Of a DNA stretch of 64,000 nt, positions 35,320 to 46,473 are shown piece by piece; positions within the stretch are counted from its first letter, which is position 1; every line of letters starts with the position of its first letter. The notes under the pieces were generated by a model. That model saw only the letters and a program-made list of their open reading frames with translations. It was not told the DNA's origin and did not search any database. A program made the translations under genes and the position numbers. The DNA is from Artemia franciscana (Eukaryota; Arthropoda; Branchiopoda; Anostraca; Artemiidae). Location: contig NC_088880.1 in the NCBI RefSeq assembly GCF_032884065.1, positions 31,213,298 to 31,277,297 of the forward strand. Direction: 5' to 3'.

Positions 35320-35934
35320 GTCAGTATTATGTTATGCAGATGACTTGCTAAATTTGAATTGGTCAGTATCTAGTCTAGAGGAGAGCTTTAATGTGATTTC
35401 GAGTGAATTTAGAAAAAATCGGTTTTAATCTTAACACTGGAAAATCCCAAGTTCTTCTGTTTAATTTCCCGTCTGAGCTGGCTTCAACTTCAGTGAATCT
35501 TGGTGGAGCATCCGTTGCCCCATCCCAAGGGCTTATTTACCTAGGTCTCCTTATTGGAGATTCAATATCTTCAACAAGAAAGATATTGGTGGCTAGAACT
35601 GAAAAAAAAAATCCAGGCTGCTTATGCTTTTTTAGTGCTGTCGCAAACAAATACGACAAAAAAGCTCTTCGCGAAAACGTATAATGCTGTTGTTCTTCCC
35701 CAAGTTTTGTATTTAGCTCCGTTCACAGTCATTCTGAATGAAAGTGATAAGCAGGAAATTAGAAAGCTATTTTTTCGTTATGCAAAGTTTCTTCTGAGTG
35801 TTCCGATATGGTCATTTAACACAATTCTGGAACAAAATTACCGAGTTCTCGACCCGATCGTACAGCTGGAAAACTCATATGTAAAATTGTCGTCAAAAGA
35901 GGTTTGTCACCCTTGGAGTGGTTTACTATTTTGA
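35320..35934 (+). pseudogene. family A ORF2, second half (catalytic RT box and thumb)
   Basis: The plus strand resumes at the catalytic box LCYADDLLNLNWSVSSLEE (35325-35390, with YADD at 35333-35344). It goes on to KIGFNLNTGKSQVLLFNF and GLIYLGLLIGDS. After a one-base frame change comes KKIQAAYAFLVLSQT and LPQVLYLAPF to the C-terminus (VCHPWSGLLF, stop at 35932). It fits exactly after the motif B end at 27620 and matches the minus-strand copy (CYVDDVLN, LGLEFNSGKTDIHLFNW). The copy is the 3' half of one element split by inserted DNA. Confidence 0.85.
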
Positions 35935-36074
35935 AAAGTCTAGTTTATTGGATTTTTTTATTTTGTATATATTTTGTTCCTATTTTTGAATGTGTCTTTC
36001 TCTTTTTTTTTATACTCCATCGCCATGCCTTTGAGTTTTTGATGGATTATAAAATACATTCGTTCATTCATTCA
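35935..36074 (+). mobile_element. family A 3' UTR and (CATT)n tail
   Basis: A T-rich untranslated stretch ends in GATGGATTATAAAATACATT followed by CGTTCATTCATTCA. A short tetranucleotide repeat of this kind marks the 3' end of many jockey/CR1-like non-LTR elements, so the element ends at about 36074. Confidence 0.65.
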
Positions 36075-36200
36075 ATAGTAGTAGTTGTAGTAATAGCAAT
36101 AGTAGTAGCATAGGCAGCGTGCAAATATGAACTTTTTGGTCAATTGATCGTCCCCTTCAAATTGTAGGTTTTACCGTTCACCCACGAGTTCAGAGGAATC
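36075..36200 (+). repeat. trinucleotide-tail module, copy 2
   Basis: An AGT/AGC-rich run (36077-36112) is followed by GCGTGCAAATATGAACTTTT and TGGTCAATTGATCGTCCCCT, as in the copies at 24150, 50500, 53560 and 53850. It begins directly after the family A tail. Confidence 0.6.
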
Positions 36201-38439
36201 GTTGGTTATTTGTCAATAATATGACACGGTATTCCAGCTTTCGACTAAAAGCGGTTAAGTCTATTAGGCATAGGTTTCACTTGTTCACCTGGGAATCCCT
36301 GGAATTTCAGTTCCAGATTTCGCAAAATAAGTACAGTGGACACTGTCCGTCACGCATCAATCAAAAACCAATCTATTTGTTTCAGCCCTTAGTTCTATGA
36401 CTATCATTCAGTTCTATGACTATCAAATCATTTTTGAACAATTCTTATAACGGCTATGCCAGATTTGCATCTCACTCACCCGGACTATCTGTCTTGGCTT
36501 TCTCTACAATTGGCCAAGTCTTGATGCCCACAACTACTTGATTTTAATTCAAAACTTTATTTAGTACTTGATTTTAATTTATTTTCTTTAAGTCCTAAAT
36601 TAATAAGCCTAGTCATTCTTGAGTTACACCCGGTTGAAACATGTATTCACATAGAGCATTTGATTTGATTTCAATACCCTCTTCAACATTCTTTGAAGGT
36701 TTCGCTTGAATACCATTGGTCTTTTTGGACACTAAGGATTAAAAATGCCCTCTTTCCCAATAACAAATACTATACGCAGACAAAAGGTGAATTGTATGAT
36801 TTACAGCCCTGACCCCAAAGGATGCAGGGAGTTAACATCCCCAGTGAAATAATGACTTGATCTTTCAATTGTGTTCAAGAAAATGGCTTTGTCAAGATCT
36901 TTATTGGATCTGTTTGGGAAATTAACGGGGTTGGGAGAAAGGCAGATTAGAGGCAGATTAAGCCAAAAACGAAACAAAGAATAGAAAACAGGATTTTAAC
37001 ATTATTTGGGCCTATTAAGCTTAAAAGGGTGGTTCATCTGTGAGTTAAAGAAACTATAGTAGAAATTATCCGTTATTAGTCAACCCAAAAAACTTGGTCC
37101 TCCGTATTGTAATTCCAGTGGGCTCTCACTGTATGTATAGTTCATATAGTATAAACAATATCAGTTGCCCGATTGCAGGCAATTCCTGCCTATGAACATG
37201 GTCAGTTGTAAATCTTTGAATCATTTTTTTTTCTGGAACAGGGTAGGCTACTCTATGCCTACCTACTTTAGTTCTACCCTAGCCATGTATGATTGACCAC
37301 TGATCGACATTTTCATTCACTTTCACCAAGTTGATTTTGATTCAAATCGGTGGCACCCCTCTACGACGGGGCTGATCTTCGTTTCATAATCTTTCAGCCT
37401 GGAAGTGCAATTTGGGGGGGGGGATACGAGGAAGGCTTATTAATCTCTGATCACTTTTGAAAATTAAGATGGACAAGGGAACTTCTAATTTCTAATCGAA
37501 TAAGCTCCTACATAAGTTTCTACCACAACTTCCTCTATGGAAAATATCATGGTGAGAAAAATTTATGCGTACACTACGATAAACCCCCTATTTTGCGTCA
37601 AATGGGAGATTTCCTACCCAAGACATAAGACTTGACGGGTAGAAGATTATTTTAACAATATTAAGTCCAGAACCTCTACATGTGGACAAAGAGGGCCTTG
37701 AATCCTCCGTCCGTTTGAAAAAGCCAGGAATTATAAATCTGTTGTTATACAATGTGTGTTGTTATACAATTTTTTAGTCTTATATTCTGATAGGATTTGA
37801 AAAACCTTTGGTTTATGACCCAAATTTAAATCAAGGTAAAATTTTTCTGTTCTTACAGAAGATTTACAATAATTTTCCTATCAAAACTCTAGATTTCTCT
37901 TTAAAAAAGTGGAGAGTCACTAGCTATTTAGTTATTTAATCCTATCTAAGAAAAATTCCGAAATTGCAGCAGTCAAAAATAAAAACAGATTACTATCTGG
38001 ATCTATCTGGACTATCTGGAAAACACACAGACATTGCAGGAATAAGGCTTTTGATCCATGTGCATTGCCCGTGTAACTAACAGTTGACCTGAGATATGTA
38101 AGAGAAATTACTTTACAGTAAAGCAGTTAGTCATAGATATAGCTTGTAGCTGATACTCAGGATAATCGTTTACAATTGCAGATACCTTATTTACTTCATT
38201 AGAAATGGTTAATTACTTCAACAGTAAATTGACATAAATTTATAAAGTATTTGCTTAATCTGATTTGATATAATGTAAAACCTTGCTATGAATATCAATG
38301 GACTATAGTAGTTCAGTCGTCTCTAAAACGTACCTTGCTTACAGCAAAAGCGTCTGGATTCAATTTTTGTCAGTGGCACTTTTTTAACGTAGATTTCTGT
38401 TCCATAAGTTAACAGACACTTACTGTAAGTGTTTGTTAC
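36201..38439. other. gene-free DNA
   Basis: No gene was recognised apart from the SINE tail at 37345-37425. The stretch 37430-37560 belongs to the old repeat also seen at 22600 and 54240. It would be intron if the exons at 38833-39096 and 11775-12026 form one gene. Confidence 0.4.
37345..37425 (-). mobile_element. SINE tail fragment
   Basis: GGTGGCACCCCTCTACGACG with CTGATCTTCGTTTCATAATC and CAGCCTGGAAGTGCAATTTG follows the same order as the 3' part of the SINE at 14290-14370 (CTGATCTCCGTTTAATGGCC, CAGCCAGGAAGTGTAACGGG). The tRNA-like head is absent. Confidence 0.55.
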
Positions 38440-38620
38440 TCTGACAAACTAATACAATTACCAACACACATAACTACCTTAATGCTTAGTTATGTTAGTT
38501 TTCAGAGCTACTGAGTCTTTTCTCATAAAACATCTTTCTCGGCAGTTGCTACAGCCTTGAATCTAGGTTAAGTTCGGTTACTTTCTTCATATTCTTGGTA
38601 TTCTAGTTCTATTTATGTGT
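38440..38620 (-). pseudogene. decayed duplicate of the 38833-39004 exon
   Basis: On the minus strand a piece reading EYQEYEESNRT, stop, PRFKAVATAEKDVL aligns with EYKDYEEND and the following PSIKAPPGAEGRFFL of the exon at 38833-39004. It continues to a CAAACACTTACAGTAAGTG-like sequence at the place of the donor. It has at least two stops. The TAC here stands where the other exon has TAA, showing which version is the mutant. Confidence 0.55.
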
Positions 38621-38832
38621 TTAATCAAAACCAGAATTTCGATTATGAAAACGGTACCAAGCGGCCAGTTGACTAATTTTTGTAAGTTTTTTGAAAATCG
38701 TGTTTAAAGGTGGAATTCCAAAACATATTATTCATTAGAATTTAGATTGGTAATTTTTTTTCTATCCATTATCCATCAATTACTGAAAAGATAAGAAATA
38801 GTCATGTTAACAAAACGATAACAGATACTTAC

Positions 38833-39004
38833 AGTGGTAATGTCGGTTGTTACAGTAATAGTTGGTTTACTCAGGAAAAATCTTCCCTCTGCACCGGGTG
38901 GGGCCTTGATGCTAGGTTCGATTAGGTCATTCTCTTCGTAGTCCTTTTATTCACTCGCAGAATACGGAGCATGCGATGGAATATTGTCAAAGAGTTCAAC
39001 TGGC
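38833..39004 (-). CDS. candidate host-gene exon, acidic segment, one in-frame stop
   Basis: On the minus strand a T-rich acceptor (CAATTTTTTAG) ends at 39005 and a full consensus donor, GTAAGT, begins at 38832. The exon is one base plus 57 codons in one frame: PVELFDNIPSHAPYSASE, TAA, KDYEEND, then IKAPPGAEGRFFLSKPTITV and TTDITT. The frame is open on both sides of the single TAA (around 38948-38950), and the neighbouring duplicate has a Tyr codon there. It is therefore probably a nonsense mutation or a base error in a true exon. It ends in phase 0, as the exon at 12026 begins. No protein family was recognised; the Thr-rich end and acidic EYxDYEEND piece suggest a low-complexity linker. Confidence 0.5.
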
Positions 39005-39054
39005 CTAAAAAATTGTCTTTGAAAGGAAAATTCAAAAACTTTAAATTCACTTAC

Positions 39055-39096
39055 AAAATCTGGAGCAGCGTGTTTTGATGTTTAAAATATTTATTG
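39055..39096 (-). CDS. candidate 42-base micro-exon of the same gene
   Basis: On the minus strand an acceptor TTTTATCTTCTCAG ends at 39097 and a consensus donor GTAAGT begins at 39054. The exon reads open through NKYFKHQNTLLQI and joins in phase to the next exon at 39004, across a 50-base intron with GT and AG ends. The micro-intron and matching phase support a real gene structure. The evidence is only from splice signals and frame. No upstream exon could be identified beyond 39097. Confidence 0.4.
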
Positions 39097-40584
39097 CTGA
39101 GAAGATAAAAATATATGTTAACAGCAAGCTACGTAAAATATATAGACAATAAAACAACCAAAGATGGTTAATTTCGAAAAACCATAAAAGTGCGTAGGAA
39201 AAAAAGAATGGCATAAGACGGTTTTGGATTGTTTTCTGAAGAGTCCAAGTAACATCAGCCAACATTAACAATCAGTCAGGAATTGTTTTTCTGCACAGTT
39301 TCTTGTTGTATTAGTGCAAAAGAATAAAAGTATCTAAAAACCTGGCCGTCTGTTCTTAATTTTAGTGCTGAAGATGACCAGAAAGGGAATACGAAGAGGA
39401 TGATAGATTCTCTGTGTATACACGGTGTTTGTTGAATCACTACATATTAAAACCATTGAAGAGAAAAAAAAGAAAATAGTGTTATATGCACCCAAAGACA
39501 AATCTTTGTTGACCAGAGCCACCCTCCTCCTTTTTCAAGCAAAAGCAGTCAAAAGACTTAGATATTTGCCTTTCTATAAAGCATCAACGATTTATTAATA
39601 AACTATCAAATACTTTTCAAAACTAAAGTGAGGAGTGATATTAACCTTTAAAACACCTCCTCAAACCCCCACTGTTGTGACATAGTTCCACCTTCTCTCC
39701 CAATAGTTTAAAGTGATACTTCAAACCCTAAAGACATTGAACTGGAAAAAGAAGTATCTTCAAGCCGTATTGAAGCTTAATTATGAATAGCACGGGATTA
39801 TACTCGTATATGCTTATTTTGTGTATTAATATCACTTCTATCTGCGTCTAAAGAAAATAACTTCTATTTAGTCACTTTTAGATAGTCTTTCAAATCACTC
39901 ACGGATCTGAAAAAGATAAAAAAACAATCCCTGTTAAAGTATAAGGCACAGTTGAAACTTAAAGCGAATCAAAATTGCTGCTTCATGTTGCATGAAGCAT
40001 AAATATGCAGCATATTTTTGAAAAACTGCTTCAATTAGACCGTCACGTCACGTATTTTTTTTTTTTACAGTTTTTAAATTCTAAAAATAAGTAGTTCACT
40101 AATAAAACAAAACTAGAATTGAAATAAAAAATCATCAAATTAAAGATAGGTTTGGTATTCTAGGTTGGTTGGTATAGGTTTGGAAAAAAATGTCATCCGA
40201 CATTTTCACTTCTATAATAGCATCTAAATGCGTTTTTGGGCACCATATGGCACTATCTGATGGCACTATAACAACAAATTTGCAAAACCCAACTAGTTAC
40301 TGAAATGGTTTTTCAAATGAGCCCTTAAAAAGCTTTCTATGATGTTTTTCTGCCACACTTACGGTGAGTATAAAAAAAAACGAAAAAAAGAACACACCAG
40401 TACTACTCATACAAAAAGATATTATCTTTTATTTTGAGGACTACAATCCTCTTCAGTAGGATTTTTTACAAAAGTAATTTTAGTAGTCTATCTTTCAAAA
40501 GGATTCCGCACCATTTTTCAGGAGGGCTTCAAGTTCTTTTTTCAAAACCCTAATAAATTCGTCTTTAAAAACCATTTCAAACAG
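39097..40584. other. gene-free DNA
   Basis: Nothing was recognised with confidence. A sequence at 40425-40460 (TTTTATTTTGAGGACTACAA then CCTCTTCAGTAGG) resembles one arm of a hairpin element of the style at 19648-19930. Confidence 0.4.
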
Positions 40585-41800
40585 TTCGTGGTAACGAACT
40601 GTAGTAAGGAGCGACTCGGCTCAATAGTCACCAAAACTCTAAAAAATAGAATTTTGATATCAATAACTACATCAAAAGAATCGCATTTTAATACTGATTT
40701 TAAATATATAAGTTTAATCAAGTTTAGTTTTACCCAATAAAAGTTACGACCCCGATAAAATTTGCCTTATTTTAGAAAATAGGGGAAAACAACCCCTAAA
40801 AGTCATAGAATTTTAACGAAAATCACACCATCAGATTCAGCGTATCAGAGAACCGTATTGTAGAAGTTTCAAGCTCCTATCTACAAAAATGTGGAATTTC
40901 GTATTTTTTTGCCAGAAGGCAGATCACGGATGCGTGTTTATTTGTTTGTTTGTTTGTTTGTTTTTTTCCCCAGGGGTGATCGTATCGACCCAGTGGTCCT
41001 AGAATCTTGTGAGAGGACTCATTCTAACGGAAATGAAAAGTTCTAGTGCCCTTTTTAAGTGAGCAAAAAAATTGGAGGGTACCTAGGCCCCCTCCCTCGC
41101 TAATTATTTTCCTAAAGTCACCGGATCAAAATTCTGAGATAGCCATTTTATTCCGCGTAGTCAAAAAAACCTTATAACTACGTTTTTGGGGACGATTTAA
41201 TCCCCCACAGTCCCCGCGGGAGGGGCCTCAAGTTACAAACTTTGACCAGTGCTTACATATAGCAATGGTTATTTGGAAGTGTACAGACGTTTTCAGGGGG
41301 ATTTTTAGGTCGGGGGGGGGGGGATTTGAGAAGAGAGATATATGTTGGGGGAACTTTCTTTGGAAGAATTTGGCATGGGGGAAGAAAGTTTTCATGAAGG
41401 GAGCCCCGGATTATTTTCCAGCATTATTTAAAAAAAACAATGAAAAAATAATTATGAAAAAGTTTTTCAACTGAAAGTAAGGAGAAGCATTAAAACTTAA
41501 AAGGAACAGAAATTATTACACATATGATGGGCTCACCTCCTCCTAATACCTCGCTCCTTACGCTAAAGTATTTTTAGTAATTTCAACTATTTATTCTACG
41601 GCTTTTGTGATTCAGGGGTCATTCTCAAGAAATTTGGACAAAATTTAATATTTAGTGTAAAGAGCAAGGTACTGACGAGGGGGTGAACTCCTTCATATAC
41701 GTAATAAAAACATGAGAATACAGAAGTTCGTTACGTAAACTAATTTGTAAGTTACGTATATCTTTTACTAATAAAAACATTTGTAAAAAAATTAAAAGTA
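40585..41800 (+). repeat. dispersed R1 repeat, best full copy
   Basis: It begins with a small hairpin, CAGTTCGT, loop GGTA, ACGAACTG (40588-40607), then GTAAGGAGCGACTCGGCTCA. It proceeds through ATCAGATTCAGCGTATCAGA, a (TTTG)n tract at 40940-40965, GATCGTATCGACCCAGTGGT, and the large hairpin region at 41530-41690 (TACCTCGCTCCTTACGCTAA). It ends near GTTACGTATATCTTTTACTA at 41755-41775. The same order is found at 63145-64000 (plus) and 22190-21030 (minus). Its terminal hairpin and lack of inverted ends make a Helitron-like or other non-autonomous element conceivable, but no proof was found. Confidence 0.8.
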
Positions 41801-42011
41801 TTAGTTGCCTTTCTAAGTAACCAAAAAATCGGAGGTCAACTAGGCCTCCCCCCCCGCTCCTTTTTTCTCAAAATCATTCGATCATAGCTATGAGAAAGCC
41901 ATTTAGCAAAAAAAAAAAATATGCAAATTTCGTTTTAATTATTCATCTGCCGAGAGCCAAAATCAAAACATGCATTGATTCAAAAACATTCAGAAATTAA
42001 ATAAAAAACAA

Positions 42012-42272
42012 TTTTTTTAACGAAAAGTAAGGAGCGACATTAAAATTTAAAACGAAAAGAAATTTCTTTGTATATGACAGGGGGAGCTTCCTCATCAACT
42101 GTTCATCAACATCATTACTGTTTTAAAAAGTAGAGTTAAGAGAAAGAGTCAAACTTTAGCGAAAAGAGCGGGGCGTTGATGAGGAAGCATCCCCTTTCGC
42201 ATACGAAGTAATCTCTGTTCGTTTTAAGTTTTAATGTTGCTCCTTACTTTCCGTTAAAAAATCTTGTTTTTT
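42012..42272. mobile_element. solo foldback element with long palindromic arms
   Basis: From AAGTAAGGAGCGACATTAAA (42020) to the reverse complement TTTTAATGTTGCTCCTTACT (42230-42252) the whole 250 bases fold back on themselves. The arms include GCTTCCTCATCAAC facing GTTGATGAGGAAGC. The same foldback forms the hairpin part of R1. A gene is not present. Confidence 0.8.
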
Positions 42273-43330
42273 TTATTTAATTACTTTTAAGATTAATATA
42301 GATTACAGTCATCGTTCCCTTCCTAATATTAAGTAACAACTAATTTTCAGTAAGCACTTTTTCAATTTTGAAAATATTTTCAACTTTTGGTTGCTATGGG
42401 GCACTATTAGCTTCTCTCTGTGAAAAATTGAGCGAACTTGGCAAGGCAGTGTAGTCTAAGAAAATATTTGTTCCACTCTTAATTTCAGCCTCAGTTACGA
42501 CCATAATATTATCTGAGCTAACAACACAATAATCCCCGCAATGCGGGCTACAAATCGTGTATACAAACAGTAATAAATAGATGGCCTTTATCCTTGATTG
42601 GTAGCTTGAGAAATGGCTAGGATCAATACAATTTCTTTAGAACTCAGACAACTAAGGTGATCGTATTCATTAAAAAAATAGTGGTGAATTAATTAAGATA
42701 AATTTGATACAATATTTAATTTGCAAATGAAAGAAATCGGTTGCAAAAGTGTTCCCGTCCCTTTTTTGTAAGTTAAGCAATTTTTTCAGACTCGTAGTTT
42801 TTATTGAGTAACTTTAAATATATCAGATCTCGCTTCTTTAAGATGAAAGGCAACACTAAGGGGCCTATAGTAAAGGCCATAAGGCTTCCTTGTATTTTTT
42901 TTTAAGAAGAACTTCATATGAAAAGGATGGTCGTATAACATTCGGAGGGGGTTCTTTCGATTGGAAATCGGAAGTTCTGATGCTCTTTTTAAAGTCACAA
43001 TTAACAGAGGGCAACTAGCTCCCCACCACTGCCCTCTTTTCCCTTAATGCATCCAATCAAAATTTTGAGATAGCAATTTTGCTTCAAATAGTCAAAAAAT
43101 CATATAACCATGCTTATAGGGTTCATGGGATCCTCCAGAGCCCAGAAAAAAAGGGTTTTAGGCTATGCCCCGAGGAGTCCTAAGCTTCTTATGAAAAGGA
43201 TGGCCGTACAAACTTCGGATGAGACTTATTTGATTGGAAACGGAAATTTATAGTTCCCTTTTAAGAATAAAAATTCATCAGAGGGCAAACTGCACCCCAC
43301 TGCCCTTTTCCCTCGAATGTATCCGTCTTC
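42273..43330. other. gene-free DNA with duplicated old repeat
   Basis: 42895-43090 and 43180-43330 share the order ATGAAAAGGATGG(T/C)CGTA, then GATTGGAAA(T/C)CGGAA, then CAGAGGGCAAC, then CCCACTGCCC. This is a diverged tandem duplication of an old repeat. No gene. Confidence 0.55.
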
Positions 43331-43665
43331 TGATATTAAGTTTAATAAGGACTTAAATTTTCCTGGAAAAACTTCTTTTCGGAAAATATTTTTTAATTAA
43401 TTTCTTTTCGTTTTTGGTTCCCAGGTATTTACTTAACTATAGCCTATGTTTTAGAAAATAGATATTCATATTATTTTTATCATTCCAGAAAAGTACCTTT
43501 AGGAAATTTTTTTTTGAAAAAAACGTTTTTGGGAAAGTTTGTTTTTTTAATTAATTTCTGTTCCTTTTTGATTTCCACAGTTTTGCTAAATATAACGAAT
43601 ATAATCTCCAGTTTTTCTTGTCTCTAGCGTATAAATTAAAATATTCAACTAAATGCCAACAAAAA
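43331..43665 (+). repeat. old dispersed repeat, copy 2
   Basis: Starts GATATTAAGTTTAATAAGGA and contains TTAATTTCTTTTCGTTTTTG, TATTTACTTAACTATAGCCT and CTTGTCTCTAGCGTATAAAT. It is an inverted partner of 44325-44660 with clear base identity along its length, and is related to 2220-2830. Confidence 0.75.
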
Positions 43666-44324
43666 TATGCCATCTAAATGCCGGAAAAACTATTCCTTAT
43701 CCGCTAGAATTTTGGGCAGACTGCTTCTACACTTACCCTGAATTACGCAGTGGCTGGAAAAAAAGAAAATATTTGTTTAAACGGCCGCCTTTTTAAATAA
43801 AAACAGGCTGTTTCCGTTTTTCTGTAAAAGAAAAAGGAAAAAAAGAAACAGAGTTCCGTTTTTTCTCCGTTTCTCTTTTCATTTTTAATTATTGTTTTTT
43901 TTTCTTGTTTTTTTTACTGTTTGTTCAAAAAAGGAAACGTTGCCAACCCCAAATGTGCATGCTGTTTGTCAAAAAGGCGCATCCGCAATATCTCTAGGAT
44001 GGCTGAGGGCAGCAAGCTGAAATTTTCAAGGTATGTTGAACTGTGTTTGAACCTTAAGGGAACACTTAAGGGGGGTTTTAAACTAAGTAAAAAGACACTC
44101 AATGCATCTCTGGTATCAACAGAGAATATATGCAATATCTTTTTAGCAGCAAAGGGTGAGAATATTCCATTATGAAATACTCTGTATATCTAGATTGTCA
44201 GAAAGGCGTGTTGAAAATTACCCAGGAGACAGCTGATGGCGTTTAGCTGAAAATTTCAGGGAATATTAAGGGGTATTGAAATAAATAAAAAGTCACTAAT
44301 TAGAACTTTCAAATTTGAATTCAA
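43666..44324. other. spacer between inverted repeat copies
   Basis: Contains diverged tandem pieces: the block GGCTGAGGGCAGCAAGCTGA with GTTGAACTGTG and AAGTAAAAAGACACTCAA (43995-44105) recurs weakly as GATGGCGTTTAGCTGAAAAT with TAAATAAAAAGTCACT (44235-44300), and again at 46390-46460. The 84-codon open frame at 43921-44175 lies over this repeat and is not taken as a gene. Confidence 0.45.
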
Positions 44325-44890
44325 GATTTTAATTTTTACGCTAGAGACATAAAAAAGTGGAGTAATATTCATTATATTTACCAAATCCAAAGCTTTGGCA
44401 ATCAAAAAGGAGCAGAATTAAAAAAAAAAACTTTCCGAAAAATGTTTTTTTAAAGTAAACAAATGTAATTTTTTCATAAAGGTGCTTCTCTGAGAATAAT
44501 GTAAGTAATGTGAATATCTGAATTTCTAAAATACAGGCTGTAGTTAAGTAAATATCTGGTAACGGAAAACGAAAAGAAATTAAATAAAAAATATTTCCCG
44601 AAAAGAAGTTTTTCACGAAATTTGAAGTCCTTATTAAACTTCAGATCAGCAGAAATGAATTCAAATAACAAATCAAACTCAGAACGACCAAAAATTACTA
44701 TTACAGAATAAATTAGACACGAAACGAACGAAAATTAAATAAATAACCATCGCAAACAAATATACCGGTACTAACATTATTGAATAAATAAATCTTAAAA
44801 CGAGTTAAACTTGAATCCAATTTGCAAATCAAGCTTAAAAAAAAACAACTAAAATTACTACAAAAAAGAGTTCAGCATAAGAGTTCGTCT
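44325..44890 (-). repeat. old dispersed repeat, copy 3 (inverted)
   Basis: Reverse complement matches 43331-43665 in its first half and 45290-45660 in its second half (AAGCTTGATTTGCAAATTGG against AAGCTTGATTTGCATATCCA). It therefore links the other copies into one longer family unit of at least 560 bases. Confidence 0.75.
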
Positions 44891-45289
44891 TCCCTAAAGT
44901 GTATCTTGAGCAGTTTCGGAATGAACTAATGAAATTAAACTTAATAGTTGCTATTTTAATCGCTAAAAGCCCCTCAGCTCTACATTTTCATGGAAATTTT
45001 AGCTTTGTTTGGTATGTTGTACCAATTGCAATATAAAATATTTGTAATCTAACTCGTTTACAAACTGTATGAGTTCTTGAAAAGAACTAAGAAAATGAAA
45101 CTGAAAATTCGATATATAGTTAAATTAATTTATAAAGGTTTAGCAGTTCAGTGTTTATTTCACTGTAATTTTATTAATATTTTCAATGTTGTATGTGCAA
45201 AATAAAGTAGTTTTAAGAAAATAATTTTTAGTAAAGCGCAAATGACACAATAGGCTTCATACCTTTTCAATTAGAGAAGGGAGCAGTAG

Positions 45290-45660
45290 TGAAACTCTTG
45301 TTTGCAGTAATTTTTGTTTGTGTTAAGCTTGATTTGCATATCCAATTCAATTTTTATTTGTTTTAAAATTTATTTAGTTATTCATAATAATAACAGTAGT
45401 ATATTCGTTTACTATGATTTGTTAATTTAATTTCTCTTCGTGTTTCCGTTTCATTTATTCTCTAATAATAATTTGTGGTCGTTTTAAGTTTGAATTATTA
45501 TAGAAGTTGATTTCGGCTGATCTTACGTTTATTTTTACCTATACTTTTCTTTTAAAAACCTCTTTTTGAAATTTTTTAAGTAGTTTCTGTTCATTTTTGA
45601 TTACCAGATATTTAATTAACTAAGGTTTATTTAATGTGAGATTTGAAGTTACAAAGGAAA
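45290..45660 (+). repeat. old dispersed repeat, copy 4
   Basis: Contains GTTAAGCTTGATTTGCATAT, AATTTAATTTCTCTTCGTGT, TGGTCGTTTTAAGTTTGAAT and TTACCAGATATTTAATTAAC. Together with 44325-44890 it forms a large imperfect palindrome with a spacer of about 400 bases. Confidence 0.7.
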
Positions 45661-46473
45661 TATTGTTCTGTAGTAAAAAGGCAGCTAAGCGGGACACTTT
45701 TTCTAGATTAGCCAAAAATAAAAAGTTATTCTAGATTGCCAAAGTAGTTTTCGAAGTAAAAGATTTTAGCGCTGCCTAAAATATTTTGTTTCTTTTAATA
45801 CATATTTACATGTAACTATCTAAAATATTGGCGGTATATTTGCCTTTGGGTAATGCTAACTATGTGCTTTTGAAAGATTTTTTTGCCATTTACGACAAGT
45901 ATCTACTAATATACCCGCATATATCTCTTACACAGCTTGGAGTAAAAAGTGGAGCAAGGTCAGTAGATACTAAGTCAGATCCTAATTAGTCCAGATCCTA
46001 AGTCAAAGTGTTGTTCAAGTTCTTATCTGAACTCTTTCCCTAATTCCCATGCCCTATAGTTTTCTATTTCATTTCATGTCTCTGTAGTCACTCCCATTAT
46101 TCTTTCTGTACTCATTTAACCTCTGACCTGATTTTGAGGAGGATAAATTAACCATAAAGTTGAGACGAATTACAAATTTTAATACGAAACCCCTTTCATG
46201 TCGAAAATTCTTAATTCGAAAATTCGAACAAACAAAAGACACTCTGTGTATGAGTGTATCTTAAGAATTTATGCGCCTAATAAATTGGAATATTAGGTGT
46301 TGAAGGGGATGTTGAAAAAAAAAACAAAGGTGATATGTGCATATTCCTGCTATTGCCACTAAAACTACTGCTACTACACAAGCTAAGGGTATTGAGGTGA
46401 AGCTTTCAAGAAATATTTAGGCTGGTGTTGAAATAGATCAAAAGGTTGACAAAGCAATATCACAATAATGGCC
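45661..46473. other. gene-free DNA
   Basis: No gene recognised. A piece at 46380-46450 resembles the spacer repeat at 43995-44300. Confidence 0.4.

Noticed and set aside
43921..44175. 84-codon plus-strand frame with several Cys and Lys
   Set aside because: The same DNA recurs in diverged, non-open form at 44235, 46390 and inverted at 2930. It is a repeat and not a gene.
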